Counted from the stretch's first letter, positions 1 through 7,888 are shown. The stretch: DNA of 13,309 nt from an uncultured Actinomycetes bacterium (GCA_903918325.1 CAIXDY010000111.1:1-13309); one strand, 5' to 3'. A program made the numbers and translations. Notes: a model not told the origin generated them from the letters alone.

Positions 1-1466
1 CATTTGTCGAAAAAGTACTAATTGAATGTTCGCTTGAAATTTTTGCAGAAGATTTAGTTGTTGGAATTCAAGATCTTGGCGGTGCGGGCTTATCGTGCGC
101 CACGAGTGAATTAGCTTCAGGTGGCAGCGGGGGCATGAAAGTAGCGCTGGATAGAGTTCCTTTGCGCGATCCTTCACTTTCTCCCGAAGAAATTTTGATG
201 TCAGAGTCACAGGAGCGCATGTGCGCAATTGTTGAACCCAGCAACATAGCTCGCTTTTTAGAGATTTGTAAGAAATGGGATGTAACTGTCACCGTCATTG
301 GTGAAGTAACCGATGGGGATCGTTTAGAAATTACTTGGAATGATGAAGTTATCGTCAATGTTCCACCAAGAACTGTTGCACATGAGGGTCCGGTCTATAA
401 CCGCCCACTCGCACAACCTGCGTATATCAATGAAGTAAATTCCCAAAAAGTTAATGTGCCAATGCCACAAACTTCTACAGAAATTAAAGCAGCAGTTCTT
501 AAACTAGCTGGCGCACCTAACTTGGCCGATAAATCTTGGGTAACTGCCCAATATGATAAATATGTTCAAGGAAACACTATTCAGTCACAACCAGATGATT
601 CTGGAATGGTGCGATTGGATGAGACAACTAATTTAGGTGTTGCAATCTCGACGGATGCAAATGCAAACTGGTCATATTTAAATCCTTATCAAGGTGCAAA
701 GTTGGCATTAGCCGAAGCTGCGCGAAATATTGCAACGGCAGGCGCACGTCCATTGGCAGTAACAAATTGTTTGAACTTTGGCTCACCTGAAGATCCAGGT
801 GTGATGTGGCAGTTCGCCGAATCAGTAAGAGGTTTAGCTGATGGGTGTTTGGAGATGGGTCTACCTGTCACCGGTGGAAATGTTTCTTTTTATAACCAAA
901 CCGGTTCAGTTGCAATTTTGCCAACACCAGTAATCGGCGTTCTTGGCGTAATTCAAGATGTTCGCAAACGCACTCCTATGAGTTATAAGAAATCTGGTTT
1001 AGATCTTTTTCTTCTAGGTCAAACGCAGGAAGATTTAGCTGGAAGCGAATGGGCTTTCTTGCATGGACAACGCGTAGGCCAATCTCCAGATGCCGATTTA
1101 GCCCGTGAAATGCGCTTAATAGAGTTACTTCTAACGGGTAATTCATTCTTTACTGCAGCCCACGATTTGAGCCAAGGTGGTTTATCAGCGGGTCTGACCG
1201 AAATGGTTTTGCGATACAACGTTGGCGCGACAATTTCGCTTGAAAATCCAGCAATCGATTTATTGAGCGAAACACCTGGCCGCGTGATTGTTGCCGTCGA
1301 ACCAAGTGATGTGGCTAAATTAACTGCGCTATCGACACAATATGAAATTGTACTTACAAAGCTTGGAACTACTGGTGGTGATTCGTTAATAATCAACGAT
1401 GCGGTAATTTCTTTGACTGAATTAAGCGCTGCCCATACTTCAACTTTCCCACGGTTGTTTGGGTGA
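1..1466 (+). CDS. purL: Phosphoribosylformylglycinamidine synthase subunit PurL (3' part, 5' end outside window)
   Basis: C-terminal about 487 residues of the large (synthetase) subunit of FGAM synthase, step 4 of purine biosynthesis: FGAR + glutamine + ATP to FGAM. The open frame enters at base 3 with no start, so the gene is cut by the window edge; the first in-frame ATG (135) is internal. Seen: the GIQDLGGAGLSCATSELA segment just inside the edge, a linker, then the second half with WVTAQYDKYVQGN, NPYQGAKLALAEAARNIATAG, LAVTNCLNFGSPE and LPVTGGNVSFYNQTG, all hallmarks of the PurM/PurL ATP-grasp-like fold. The separate-subunit form needs PurS and PurQ, presumably upstream. The TGA stop overlaps the next start codon. 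No frameshift or missing motif is visible in the part present. Confidence 0.97.
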   Translation, partial: FVEKVLIECSLEIFAEDLVVGIQDLGGAGLSCATSELASGGSGGMKVALDRVPLRDPSLSPEEILMSESQERMCAIVEPSNIARFLEICKKWDVTVTVIGEVTDGDRLEITWNDEVIVNVPPRTVAHEGPVYNRPLAQPAYINEVNSQKVNVPMPQTSTEIKAAVLKLAGAPNLADKSWVTAQYDKYVQGNTIQSQPDDSGMVRLDETTNLGVAISTDANANWSYLNPYQGAKLALAEAARNIATAGARPLAVTNCLNFGSPEDPGVMWQFAESVRGLADGCLEMGLPVTGGNVSFYNQTGSVAILPTPVIGVLGVIQDVRKRTPMSYKKSGLDLFLLGQTQEDLAGSEWAFLHGQRVGQSPDADLAREMRLIELLLTGNSFFTAAHDLSQGGLSAGLTEMVLRYNVGATISLENPAIDLLSETPGRVIVAVEPSDVAKLTALSTQYEIVLTKLGTTGGDSLIINDAVISLTELSAAHTSTFPRLFG

Positions 1467-1768
1467 TGTTTATGCGCGATGTGAAAATTCTAGAAGATGT
1501 GAAAAGTACGTTGGCGCTTTTAACGGCTAAAGCTCCCGGACGTGCAATTGAAGTTCGCGTTCCGCCGTATGGCGCAGTTCAATGCGGAGAAGGTCCAACG
1601 CACACCCGTGGCACTCCAGCTAACGTTATTGAAATGAATGCATTGACTTGGCTATCACTAGCTGATGGCGAAGTAACCTGGGCACAAGCCCTCGACAACG
1701 GCGACATCATTGCTTCAGGAGTACGTGCCGATCTTTCAGAATATTTACCACTTAGGATGCGACCATGA
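1466..1768 (+). CDS. SCP-like (sterol carrier family) small protein in the purine operon
   Basis: About 100 residues, with no signal peptide or membrane segment. The core with VPPYGAVQC, GPTHTRGTPANVIEMNALTWLSLA and WAQAL matches my memory of the actinobacterial 'sterol carrier family protein' (bacterial SCP ortholog domain) encoded between purL and purF in Streptomyces and relatives. Its biochemical role is not established; sterol binding should not be assumed. Start choice: GTG 1463, ATG 1466 and ATG 1472 are all in frame. ATG 1466 overlaps the purL stop by one base and fits translational coupling. ATG 1472 has the G-rich stretch at 1461-1465 in front of it and is a real alternative. The stop overlaps the purF start in an ATGA arrangement. 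Gene reality is strongly supported by synteny and spacing; function is unknown. Confidence 0.85.
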   Translation: MFMRDVKILEDVKSTLALLTAKAPGRAIEVRVPPYGAVQCGEGPTHTRGTPANVIEMNALTWLSLADGEVTWAQALDNGDIIASGVRADLSEYLPLRMRP

Positions 1769-3234
1769 GACGCCCTGACGGATTACTCAATCACAACATC
1801 TTGGGCGAAGATAAAGGCCCTCAGGACGCATGTGGTGTTTTTGGTGTGTGGGCACCAGGTGAAGAAGTTGCGAAATTAACTTTTTATGGCCTGTATGCAC
1901 TGCAACATCGCGGTACCGAATCTGCCGGAATTGCAACAAGTGATGGAAGCAGAATTTTAGTTTATAAAGATATGGGTTTAGTTTCACAAGTATTTACTGA
2001 AAGTGATTTAGCAACCTTGCCTGGCAACTTAGCTATTGGACATTGTCGATACAGCACTACTGGGTCAAGCACATGGGTAAATGCCCAACCAACTTTGCGC
2101 CCAACTAAGTACGGAACACTGGCTTTAGCCCATAATGGAAACCTCACAAATACGGGCGACTTAGCTGAAATAGTACAAAAACTTGAACCAACATCTGCGC
2201 GAGAGCGTGGAGCTACGACAGATACTGAAATTATGACGGCGCTTATTTCATTACAAAATGAAAAAAATGTAGAGGCCAGCGCAATCTCAGTTCTGCCGCA
2301 ACTGCAAGGTGCTTTTTCACTTGTATTTATGGATGAGCAAACGTTGTATGCCGCTCGCGATCGCCATGGAGTCCGTCCATTGGTTCTTGGGAAATTAGAA
2401 AACGGTTGGGTAGTTGCATCTGAAAGTGCGGCCTTAGATATTGTCGGTGCAGCTTTTGTTCGCGAAATCGAACCCGGAGAGTTTATTGCGATTGATGCCA
2501 GCGGAGTGCGTTCAGTACGTTGGGCTGCGGCTGAACCTAAAGGCTGTCTATTTGAATATGTTTATTTAGCACGTCCAGATACAACAATTGCAGGTCAAGG
2601 TATTCACGCCACTCGAGTTCGAATTGGTGAGCGCTTAGCTAAGGAAGCACCAGTCAAAGCCGATTTAGTTATTCCAGTACCCGAATCTGGAACTCCAGCT
2701 GCGATTGGTTTTGCCAAAGCTTCGGGGATTCCATTTGGAATGGGTTTAGTTAAAAACTCTTATGTGGGTCGTACATTTATTCAACCTTCACAGACGATTC
2801 GCCAATTAGGTATTCGTTTAAAACTTAACCCACTGCGTGAAATTATCGAGGGCAAGAGCATCGTTGTCGTAGATGATTCAATTGTTCGCGGAAATACGCA
2901 GCGCGCAATTGTTCGAATGTTGCGTGAGGCTGGAGCGCGTGAAATTCACGTTCGCATTTCATCCCCACCAGTGAAGTGGCCATGCTTTTATGGAATCGAT
3001 TTCGCAACTCGTGCCGAATTAGTTGCTAGCGGTTTAGAAGTTGAAGAAATTCGTCGCTCGATTGGTGCTGATTCGCTGGGCTATGTCTCACTTGAAGGCT
3101 TAATTGAATCGACGCAAATAAGTGAAAATAAGCTGTGTACTGCTTGTTTTACGGGCACGTATCCCATTCGCATCCCGGCAGATATGTCTGAAGGAAAGAT
3201 GCGCCTTGAAATTACGGAAGTTCACGGTCATTAA
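1765..3234 (+). CDS. purF: Amidophosphoribosyltransferase
   Basis: Commits PRPP to purine synthesis: PRPP + glutamine to phosphoribosylamine, in the cytosol. 489 residues. An N-terminal propeptide of about 22 residues precedes Cys23 (DACGVFG), the expected glutaminase nucleophile exposed by self-cleavage in the Bacillus-type enzyme. The glutaminase domain shows LQHRGTESAGIA (46-57), GHCRYSTTG (92-100) and LAHNGNLTN (121-129). The phosphoribosyltransferase domain has the PRPP loop VVVDDSIVRGNT (367-378). Cys261, Cys407, Cys458 and Cys461 sit where the Bacillus-type enzyme binds its [4Fe-4S] cluster, so this is probably the iron-sulfur, oxygen-sensitive form. The start overlaps the preceding stop by three bases (ATGA), and purM begins at the base after the stop, so co-translation is likely. 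All key residues are present. Confidence 0.97.
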   Translation: MRRPDGLLNHNILGEDKGPQDACGVFGVWAPGEEVAKLTFYGLYALQHRGTESAGIATSDGSRILVYKDMGLVSQVFTESDLATLPGNLAIGHCRYSTTGSSTWVNAQPTLRPTKYGTLALAHNGNLTNTGDLAEIVQKLEPTSARERGATTDTEIMTALISLQNEKNVEASAISVLPQLQGAFSLVFMDEQTLYAARDRHGVRPLVLGKLENGWVVASESAALDIVGAAFVREIEPGEFIAIDASGVRSVRWAAAEPKGCLFEYVYLARPDTTIAGQGIHATRVRIGERLAKEAPVKADLVIPVPESGTPAAIGFAKASGIPFGMGLVKNSYVGRTFIQPSQTIRQLGIRLKLNPLREIIEGKSIVVVDDSIVRGNTQRAIVRMLREAGAREIHVRISSPPVKWPCFYGIDFATRAELVASGLEVEEIRRSIGADSLGYVSLEGLIESTQISENKLCTACFTGTYPIRIPADMSEGKMRLEITEVHGH

Positions 3235-4293
3235 ATGAGCACATACAAAGATTCCGGAGTAGACATTGATGCGGGAGATCGCGCCGTTGAATTAATGAAA
3301 GCCTCAATTGCTAAAGCTTCTCGCCCTGAAGTGATGGGCGGAATCGGTGGTTTTGCCGGCCTCTTTGATGCAAGTGCATTAAAGAATATGAAACGCCCTT
3401 TACTTGCTACTTCAACTGATGGTGTTGGAACTAAGACTGAAATTGCTCGCGCGCTTGGTAAGTACGACACAATCGGTGAAGATCTAGTTGCAATGGTTGT
3501 TGATGATTTAGTTGTATGCGGCGCCGAACCATTGTTCATGACTGATTACATTGCTGTAGGAAAAGTTATTCCAGAGCGAATCGCAGATATTGTTTCTGGA
3601 ATTGCTCGAGGATGTGAAAAAGCTGGAACCGCTTTAATCGGTGGCGAAACTGCTGAACATCCGGGTTTGCTCGATGATGATGAGTTTGATGTCGCGGGTG
3701 CGGCAACTGGTGTTGTAGATGCCGACTTGCAGTTAGGTGCCCACCTTGTTCAAGAAGGTGATGTTTTAGTGGCAATGCCTTCAAGCGGTTTTCATGCAAA
3801 CGGGTTTTCGCTTGTTCGGCACATTATTAAAACCGCACAATTATCGTTAGATGCGCATGTCAGCGAGTATGGCAAAACATCCGGTGAAGTATTTTTAACT
3901 CCAACTGAAATTTATGCCCTTGATTGTTTAGCGCTGATTAAATCTATGCAAGGAAAACTTCGCGGCTTTTCACACATCACTGGTGGTGGCATCGCCGAAA
4001 ATACTGCGCGCGTAATCCCTGAACACTTAATGGCACTTTATGATCGCTCGACGTGGTCGCTACCAGTTGAAATGGAGTTCATGGCAACAATGGGTGGAGT
4101 TCCACAGGCAGATATGGAACGAACATGGAACTGTGGAATTGGAATGACGGCCATTCTTTCCCCCGATTCGGCTGATTTAGCGCTGCGTTCATTGGCTGCG
4201 CGGGGAATGAAAGCCTGGGTCGCTGGCGTTGTACAGGCGAGGAAGCCGACCGATTCACGCTCAACTTTGGTTGGTACCTACAGAGCGCGATAA
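3235..4293 (+). CDS. purM: Phosphoribosylformylglycinamidine cyclo-ligase (AIR synthase)
   Basis: Closes the imidazole ring: FGAM + ATP to AIR, step 5 of purine synthesis, directly after the PurL reaction. 352 residues, normal for the family. Seen: STDGVGTK (60-67, nucleotide/substrate loop), GGETAEHPG (136-144), SSGFHANGFSLVR (183-195) and ITGGGIAENTARVIP (248-262), in the usual order and spacing. The ATG follows the purF TAA with no gap, so it should be translated from the same message. Purine repression would be expected in this group, but no operator is visible because the operon start lies outside the window. A 43-base gap separates it from the next gene. Confidence 0.97.
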   Translation: MSTYKDSGVDIDAGDRAVELMKASIAKASRPEVMGGIGGFAGLFDASALKNMKRPLLATSTDGVGTKTEIARALGKYDTIGEDLVAMVVDDLVVCGAEPLFMTDYIAVGKVIPERIADIVSGIARGCEKAGTALIGGETAEHPGLLDDDEFDVAGAATGVVDADLQLGAHLVQEGDVLVAMPSSGFHANGFSLVRHIIKTAQLSLDAHVSEYGKTSGEVFLTPTEIYALDCLALIKSMQGKLRGFSHITGGGIAENTARVIPEHLMALYDRSTWSLPVEMEFMATMGGVPQADMERTWNCGIGMTAILSPDSADLALRSLAARGMKAWVAGVVQARKPTDSRSTLVGTYRAR

Positions 4294-4321
4294 CCTACGC
4301 CTCTGACGAACACGCAACAGT

Positions 4322-4328
4322 GAAGGAG
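4322..4328 (+). promoter_or_regulatory. Ribosome binding site of the DUF3073 gene
   Basis: GAAGGAG ends eight bases before the ATG at 4337, close to ideal Shine-Dalgarno spacing. It is one of the few strong ribosome binding sites in the window, and it fixes the start of this very short gene. Confidence 0.8.
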
Positions 4329-4336
4329 CTCGCACT

Positions 4337-4513
4337 ATGGGTCGCGGCCGAGCCAAAGCAAAACAGACCAAAGTAGCTCGTGATTTGAAATATAACTCAC
4401 AAGATATGGATTTAGATCGCCTTGCTAAAGAACTTCACGGCGAAGTAGAACCTTCAGGTAATAGGGATGATGACGATCCATTTGCCGAAGGCAATTACAT
4501 ACCACGTGCGTGA
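4337..4513 (+). CDS. DUF3073 family small protein
   Basis: 58 residues. It begins MGRGRAKAKQTKVARDLKY, which matches the strongly conserved start of the actinobacterial DUF3073 family as I recall it. The middle holds DLDRLAKELHG, and the tail is acidic (DDDDPFAEG) and ends NYIPRA. The very basic N-terminus followed by an acidic tail suggests nucleic-acid or ribosome contact, but no function is established for the family. In Streptomyces the DUF3073 gene also follows purM. A good Shine-Dalgarno sequence supports the start. The last four bases (GTGA) overlap the GTG start of the next gene. Confidence 0.9.
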   Translation: MGRGRAKAKQTKVARDLKYNSQDMDLDRLAKELHGEVEPSGNRDDDDPFAEGNYIPRA

Positions 4514-5325
4514 GACCTACACCGTACGTAGCATCACTTCGTATTTACGAACCTCTTTCTGCATTTAACGCTGCAGATCGTTTGCGTTGGCAATCGATTG
4601 ATATCACCGGACAAAGTTATTTCGATGAAGAAAAGTTCGCATTACAACGCACGGTTGTTCCCGAACCACCAGCTGGGCGTCCAGATGGCGTGCATATTTT
4701 AGAAATTGATGGCGAACGTTATGTTGCACCATGGTCGACGGCTACTAGATGTTGGGCAGCATTAGATAATTTTAAAGATTCACTACCGAGCACTGTTGTT
4801 CCATATTTTGTTTCACCGGCAATGGAAGAAGTAATAACTGCCGGCGTTGATTTAATGGAAGATAAAGTTCCACATATTTTAAATGAGACCTGGGTAATTC
4901 CGCCTCGATGGTTTTTACTTTTCCTTGCTGAAGAACGTGAACGCGGCGAAAATAGTGATGGTCTATTTACAAGGGCGCGCACAACAATTGCGATGGCAAA
5001 AGCTAGAGCCCAAGTTGCACACGAAACAGTTTTAGGAGCTTTTGGCGAAGGCCCAGTTGAACAAGATCTAGAAAATTTACTTGCTTGGCTAGAAATGTTT
5101 CATCCAAAATCATTTGTCGAACTCGACTACGGCGGGCTTGCAATTTATTTAGATAAAGCGCTTCGAGATAATGGCGAGGATGGTTTGGAAGCCGATACTT
5201 CAATTGAAGATGTTTTGAAATCAGTGGCAGGTCTTGCAGCTGCCGATGGATTAATGGCCGGACAGGGCTACGAGCGACTTATGTCGCGTTGGCGCCGCGT
5301 ACAAGCGCTGGAATCGGCTAATTAA
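4510..5325 (+). CDS. Uncharacterised conserved actinobacterial protein
   Basis: 271 residues, no signal peptide, no membrane segment, probably cytosolic. It starts with GTG at 4510, four bases overlapping the previous stop (GTGA). The reading MRPTPYVASLRIYEPLSAF runs from this codon, so it is the likely start. Visible segments: a tryptophan/aromatic-rich first half (YVAPWSTATRCWAAL 71-85; ETWVIPPRWFLLF 126-138), an Arg/Ala-rich helical stretch (TRARTTIAMAKARAQVAHE 154-172), then LLAWLEMFHPKSFVELDYGGLA (190-211) and a C-terminal helical part ending in GYERLMSRWRRVQ. I recognise no catalytic motif or named domain. I recall similar proteins with the FHP-S-VELDYGGL block near bldC in other actinobacteria, but from memory only. 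The location between DUF3073 and bldC suggests co-expression, not a function. Confidence 0.85.
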   Translation: MRPTPYVASLRIYEPLSAFNAADRLRWQSIDITGQSYFDEEKFALQRTVVPEPPAGRPDGVHILEIDGERYVAPWSTATRCWAALDNFKDSLPSTVVPYFVSPAMEEVITAGVDLMEDKVPHILNETWVIPPRWFLLFLAEERERGENSDGLFTRARTTIAMAKARAQVAHETVLGAFGEGPVEQDLENLLAWLEMFHPKSFVELDYGGLAIYLDKALRDNGEDGLEADTSIEDVLKSVAGLAAADGLMAGQGYERLMSRWRRVQALESAN

Positions 5326-5374
5326 TTAGAAATTTCATATTGCGCCCGCTCTAGTAAATCGGAATACTTCACCA

Positions 5375-5392
5375 CAATACGGCGCAATACGG
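5375..5392 (+). repeat. Tandem direct repeat CAATACGG x2, 10-base period, upstream of bldC
   Basis: CAATACGG occurs at 5375-5382 and again at 5385-5392, exactly one helical turn apart. A third AATAC lies at 5363-5367. Together they sit 23-52 bases before the bldC start at 5415. Direct repeats are the target type reported for BldC multimers in Streptomyces, so an autoregulatory site is possible. This is an inference; the repeat itself is plain in the sequence. Confidence 0.5.
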
Positions 5393-5400
5393 ACACCGTG

Positions 5401-5408
5401 AGGAAAGG
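5401..5408 (+). promoter_or_regulatory. Ribosome binding site of bldC, favouring ATG 5415
   Basis: AGGAAAGG directly abuts the ATG at 5409, too close to serve it well. It leaves six bases before the ATG at 5415, which is normal spacing. This is the reason for choosing 5415 as the start of bldC. Confidence 0.65.
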
Positions 5409-5414
5409 ATGGAC

Positions 5415-5612
5415 ATGGCCCAACTACCAGGCGCTGAAGTCCTACTTACTCCTAAAGAGGTCGCGCAACGATTTCACGTTAATCCAAAAACTGTCACTCG
5501 ATGGGCAAAGGCCGGCAAATTAACGGCTATTCGTACCTTAGGTGGTCATCGTCGCTACCGTGAATCTGAAGTTCTTGAGCGTTTACGTGAGTACAAAGAG
5601 AGTTCAAGTTAA
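5415..5612 (+). CDS. bldC: BldC-family MerR-like DNA-binding regulator
   Basis: 65 residues from ATG 5415 (67 from ATG 5409; the ribosome binding site fits 5415 better). It is a single winged helix-turn-helix of the MerR/excisionase type: LTPKEVAQRFHVNPKTVTRWAKAGKL (11-36) is the helix-turn-helix, and TLGGHRRYRE (41-50) is the wing. The central region is nearly identical to my memory of Streptomyces BldC. Known family behaviour: BldC lacks the MerR dimerisation helix and effector domain and binds DNA direct repeats as head-to-tail multimers to control development genes. In a small non-sporulating actinobacterium its targets are unknown. A direct repeat just upstream could be its own site. It follows the uncharacterised gene by about 90 bases; I see no clean -10 hexamer there. 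Confidence 0.93.
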   Translation: MAQLPGAEVLLTPKEVAQRFHVNPKTVTRWAKAGKLTAIRTLGGHRRYRESEVLERLREYKESSS

Positions 5613-5628
5613 CTAGTAAGGTTGTCTC

Positions 5629-5820
5629 ATGGCCGATAAGAATGATGACATGAAAGCAAGAATGCTTGCTGCCCTTGAAGCAAAGAAAAATAAACCAGGC
5701 GCACCAGGCACGCAGACACATTCTGAATCTGGATCAAAGATCCGTGGCGGACAACGCAGCGGTGGAGCTCCACAAGTTCAGCGCAAAGCTGGGCCATCGG
5801 GCTCTGGCTCTGCCGGTTAA
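5629..5820 (+). CDS. DUF5302-type small protein
   Basis: 63 residues. A short helix DDMKARMLAALEAKKNK (6-22) is followed by a Gly/Ser/Pro-rich, basic, probably disordered tail (GGQRSGGAPQVQRKAGPSGSG). The helix with an EALE/LEAKK core and the basic RKAG ending resemble the actinobacterial DUF5302 family as I recall it. No function is known for that family. It lies 16 bases after bldC, so probably in the same message, with only a weak AAGG in front of the ATG. It ends 22 bases from the stop of the convergent peptidase gene. Confidence 0.75.
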   Translation: MADKNDDMKARMLAALEAKKNKPGAPGTQTHSESGSKIRGGQRSGGAPQVQRKAGPSGSGSAG

Positions 5821-5829
5821 GTTTTAACT

Positions 5830-5845
5830 TAACTTTTTAAAGTTA
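5830..5845. terminator. Possible weak bidirectional terminator between convergent genes
   Basis: TAACTTT (5830-5836) and AAAGTTA (5839-5845) are perfect inverted arms separated by two bases, in the 22-base gap between the DUF5302-type gene and dcp. The right arm covers the dcp stop codon. It is A/T-only apart from one pair and has no clean U-tract after it, so a terminator role is tentative. Confidence 0.3.
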
Positions 5846-7876
5846 TAGCAAACCGCGGCGCTTCAACAGCGGCTCGATTCTTGAATCGCGCCCACGGAAA
5901 TTTCTAAACATTTGCATTGAATCAATTGATCCGCCGCGACCTAAAAGTGTATTTCGGAAATGTTCACCATTTTTGCTTTGTAATCCACCATTTTCTTTAA
6001 ACCAATCGACGGTATCGGCATCTAGAACTTCAGACCAGATGTAACCGTAATAACCGGCCGAGTAGCCCCCAGCAAAAATATGTGAGAAATAAGTTGATCG
6101 ATAGCGAGTAGGTACTGGTGCGAAATCCAAACCGTAATCCTTAATAGCTTGAGCTTCAAAAGCTTCTACATCAGTAACTTTTGCTGCCTCTTCCACAGTA
6201 AGTGAGTGCCACGCTAAATCAAGAATTGCTGCAGCTAAATAACTAGTAGTTGCATGTCCCTCATTGAAAGTAGATGCCTTATCTAAATTATCTATCCACT
6301 CCTGTGGAAGTTTTTCTCCAGTTTCATGATGGCGCGCGTAGCTTTCTACAACTTCTGGCCACAAAATCCACATTTCATTTACTTGTGATGGAAATTCCAC
6401 AAAGTCACGTTGAACGCTGGTCCCTGAAACTCGAGGGTATTTCACTTGTGATAACAGTCCATGCAGGGCATGACCAAATTCGTGAAATAAAGTTGTAGTT
6501 TCAGAGAAAGTAAGCAGCGTTGGCTTACCAGCAGGAGGTTTAGGAATATTGAGATTGTTAACTACAACCGGCAGTTGATCAAATAGAAAATTCTGCCTCA
6601 CTAAACTATTCATCCACGCGCCGCCACGTTTTGAATCACGTGTGTAGAAATCTCCAATAAATAATCCAAGTTTGCTTCCATCAGCATTACTTACTTCAAA
6701 AGCACGTGCTTCAGGGTGATACGTAACTAAGTCCGGGCGCTCTTTAAAAGTGATTCCGAATAACTTGTTAGCCGCAAAGAAGACGCCATTTTTTAGAACG
6801 GATTCAAGTTCAAAGTAAGGGCGCATCTTGGTTGTATCAATGTTGTATTTCTCAAGGCGTACTTGCTCGGTGTAGAAACCCCAGTCCCAGCTTTCAATCG
6901 CAGCTCCAGCAGATTTCTTTAAATCTTCCGCTTCAGTTTTGGCATTGCGCACGGCAGCTGGAGCAATTTTGCGCAACATAGCGTGAACATTGTCTGGATG
7001 TTCAGCGGTTTGAACTGCGATTACATATTCGGCATGTGTGTTTTTACCAAACAAACGTGCCCGTTCTGCACGCAGTTTCACAATCTTTAATAACACAGGC
7101 TTGTTGTCGTAATCATTTGCACGATTACCCTTAACAAGGGATAAGTTCATTATTTTCTTGCGCAGTTCACGATTAGTCAGCGAATCTAAAACTGGATTGC
7201 CCGTAAAATTCACCATTCCAATGAGCCACTTACCTTCATGGCCACGATCTTTTGCCGCCGCAGCCGCAGAGGCAATTTGGTTGTCGCTCAAACCATCTAA
7301 TTCATCCAAGTTTTCTACAAGAACACCCAGATCATTTGTATCGGCTAATACATTTTTAGCAAACTGAGTTTGCAACTTCGAAAGCTCTTCATTTAAGGCT
7401 TTCAAACGTTCCCGTTCAGTTTCAGTCAGGTGAGCACCGGCATGAATTAGATCTTTGTAGTAACGCTCTAAAAGCCAGGCATCCTCGGTATTTAAGCCAA
7501 GGGCTTCGCGAGTATCGTAAAGAGATTTGATCCGTGCAAAGAGAAGCGGATTTAAATTAATCGCATCATGATGAGCGGCTAATTTAGGAGCTAACTCTTC
7601 TTCGATCGCATTCAGCGCATCGCTTGTATCACTTGAAGATTTATTGAAAAACACTAACAAGGTGCGCGTTAACATTTGGCCACTTTTTTCCAGAGCAACA
7701 ATTGTGTTCTCAAAAGTCGCAGCACCTGACGTATTCAAAATTGCTTGAACTTCGGCTAACTGCTCCTCGCACCCCTGGTAAAAAGCTGGAAGGTAATCCT
7801 CATTTCGAATCTGAGAAAACGGTGGGAGTTCAAAATCAAGATCACTTCTTTGCGCAAATGGATGAGTGGTTGTCAT
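5843..7876 (-). CDS. dcp: Peptidyl-dipeptidase Dcp-type M3 zinc metallopeptidase
   Basis: 677 residues, full length for Dcp, with no signal peptide, so cytosolic. Zinc site: His465-Glu466-x-x-His469 in LFHEFGHALHG, with Glu494 in RDFVEFPSQ as third ligand, 25 residues after the second His as in M3 enzymes. The block SGTSVQRDFVEFPSQVNE and the C-terminal FAGGYSAGYYGYIWSEVL and NGGLQSKNGEHFRN match Dcp more closely than oligopeptidase A (PrlC). Dcp removes C-terminal dipeptides from short peptides, so a role in peptide scavenging and turnover is likely. The start at 7876 has no Shine-Dalgarno but has TAGGCT six bases upstream, suggesting a leaderless message. It is divergent from the deacetylase-like gene and convergent with the bldC block. 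PrlC-like specificity cannot be fully excluded. Confidence 0.95.
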   Translation of the reverse strand: MTTTHPFAQRSDLDFELPPFSQIRNEDYLPAFYQGCEEQLAEVQAILNTSGAATFENTIVALEKSGQMLTRTLLVFFNKSSSDTSDALNAIEEELAPKLAAHHDAINLNPLLFARIKSLYDTREALGLNTEDAWLLERYYKDLIHAGAHLTETERERLKALNEELSKLQTQFAKNVLADTNDLGVLVENLDELDGLSDNQIASAAAAAKDRGHEGKWLIGMVNFTGNPVLDSLTNRELRKKIMNLSLVKGNRANDYDNKPVLLKIVKLRAERARLFGKNTHAEYVIAVQTAEHPDNVHAMLRKIAPAAVRNAKTEAEDLKKSAGAAIESWDWGFYTEQVRLEKYNIDTTKMRPYFELESVLKNGVFFAANKLFGITFKERPDLVTYHPEARAFEVSNADGSKLGLFIGDFYTRDSKRGGAWMNSLVRQNFLFDQLPVVVNNLNIPKPPAGKPTLLTFSETTTLFHEFGHALHGLLSQVKYPRVSGTSVQRDFVEFPSQVNEMWILWPEVVESYARHHETGEKLPQEWIDNLDKASTFNEGHATTSYLAAAILDLAWHSLTVEEAAKVTDVEAFEAQAIKDYGLDFAPVPTRYRSTYFSHIFAGGYSAGYYGYIWSEVLDADTVDWFKENGGLQSKNGEHFRNTLLGRGGSIDSMQMFRNFRGRDSRIEPLLKRRGLL

Positions 7877-7882
7877 AGGTAG

Positions 7883-7888
7883 AGCCTA
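7883..7888 (-). promoter_or_regulatory. -10-like element for a leaderless dcp transcript
   Basis: Read on the minus strand this is TAGGCT (TANNNT), followed by six bases (CTACCT) and then the ATG of dcp. This is the spacing expected when transcription starts at the first base of the start codon. No Shine-Dalgarno is present and no convincing -35 is visible. Confidence 0.6.

Noticed and set aside
1019..1396. Minus-strand open frame of 125 codons inside purL
   Set aside because: It is antisense to a clear purL coding region, with no signal, motif or ribosome binding site of its own.
3231..3539. Minus-strand open frame of 102 codons across the purF/purM junction
   Set aside because: It is a shadow of purM codons; it is Ser/Pro-rich with no recognisable domain.
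5409..5414. Two extra N-terminal residues of BldC from ATG 5409
   Set aside because: The Shine-Dalgarno directly touches this ATG; ATG 5415 has proper spacing. Not excluded, only less likely.
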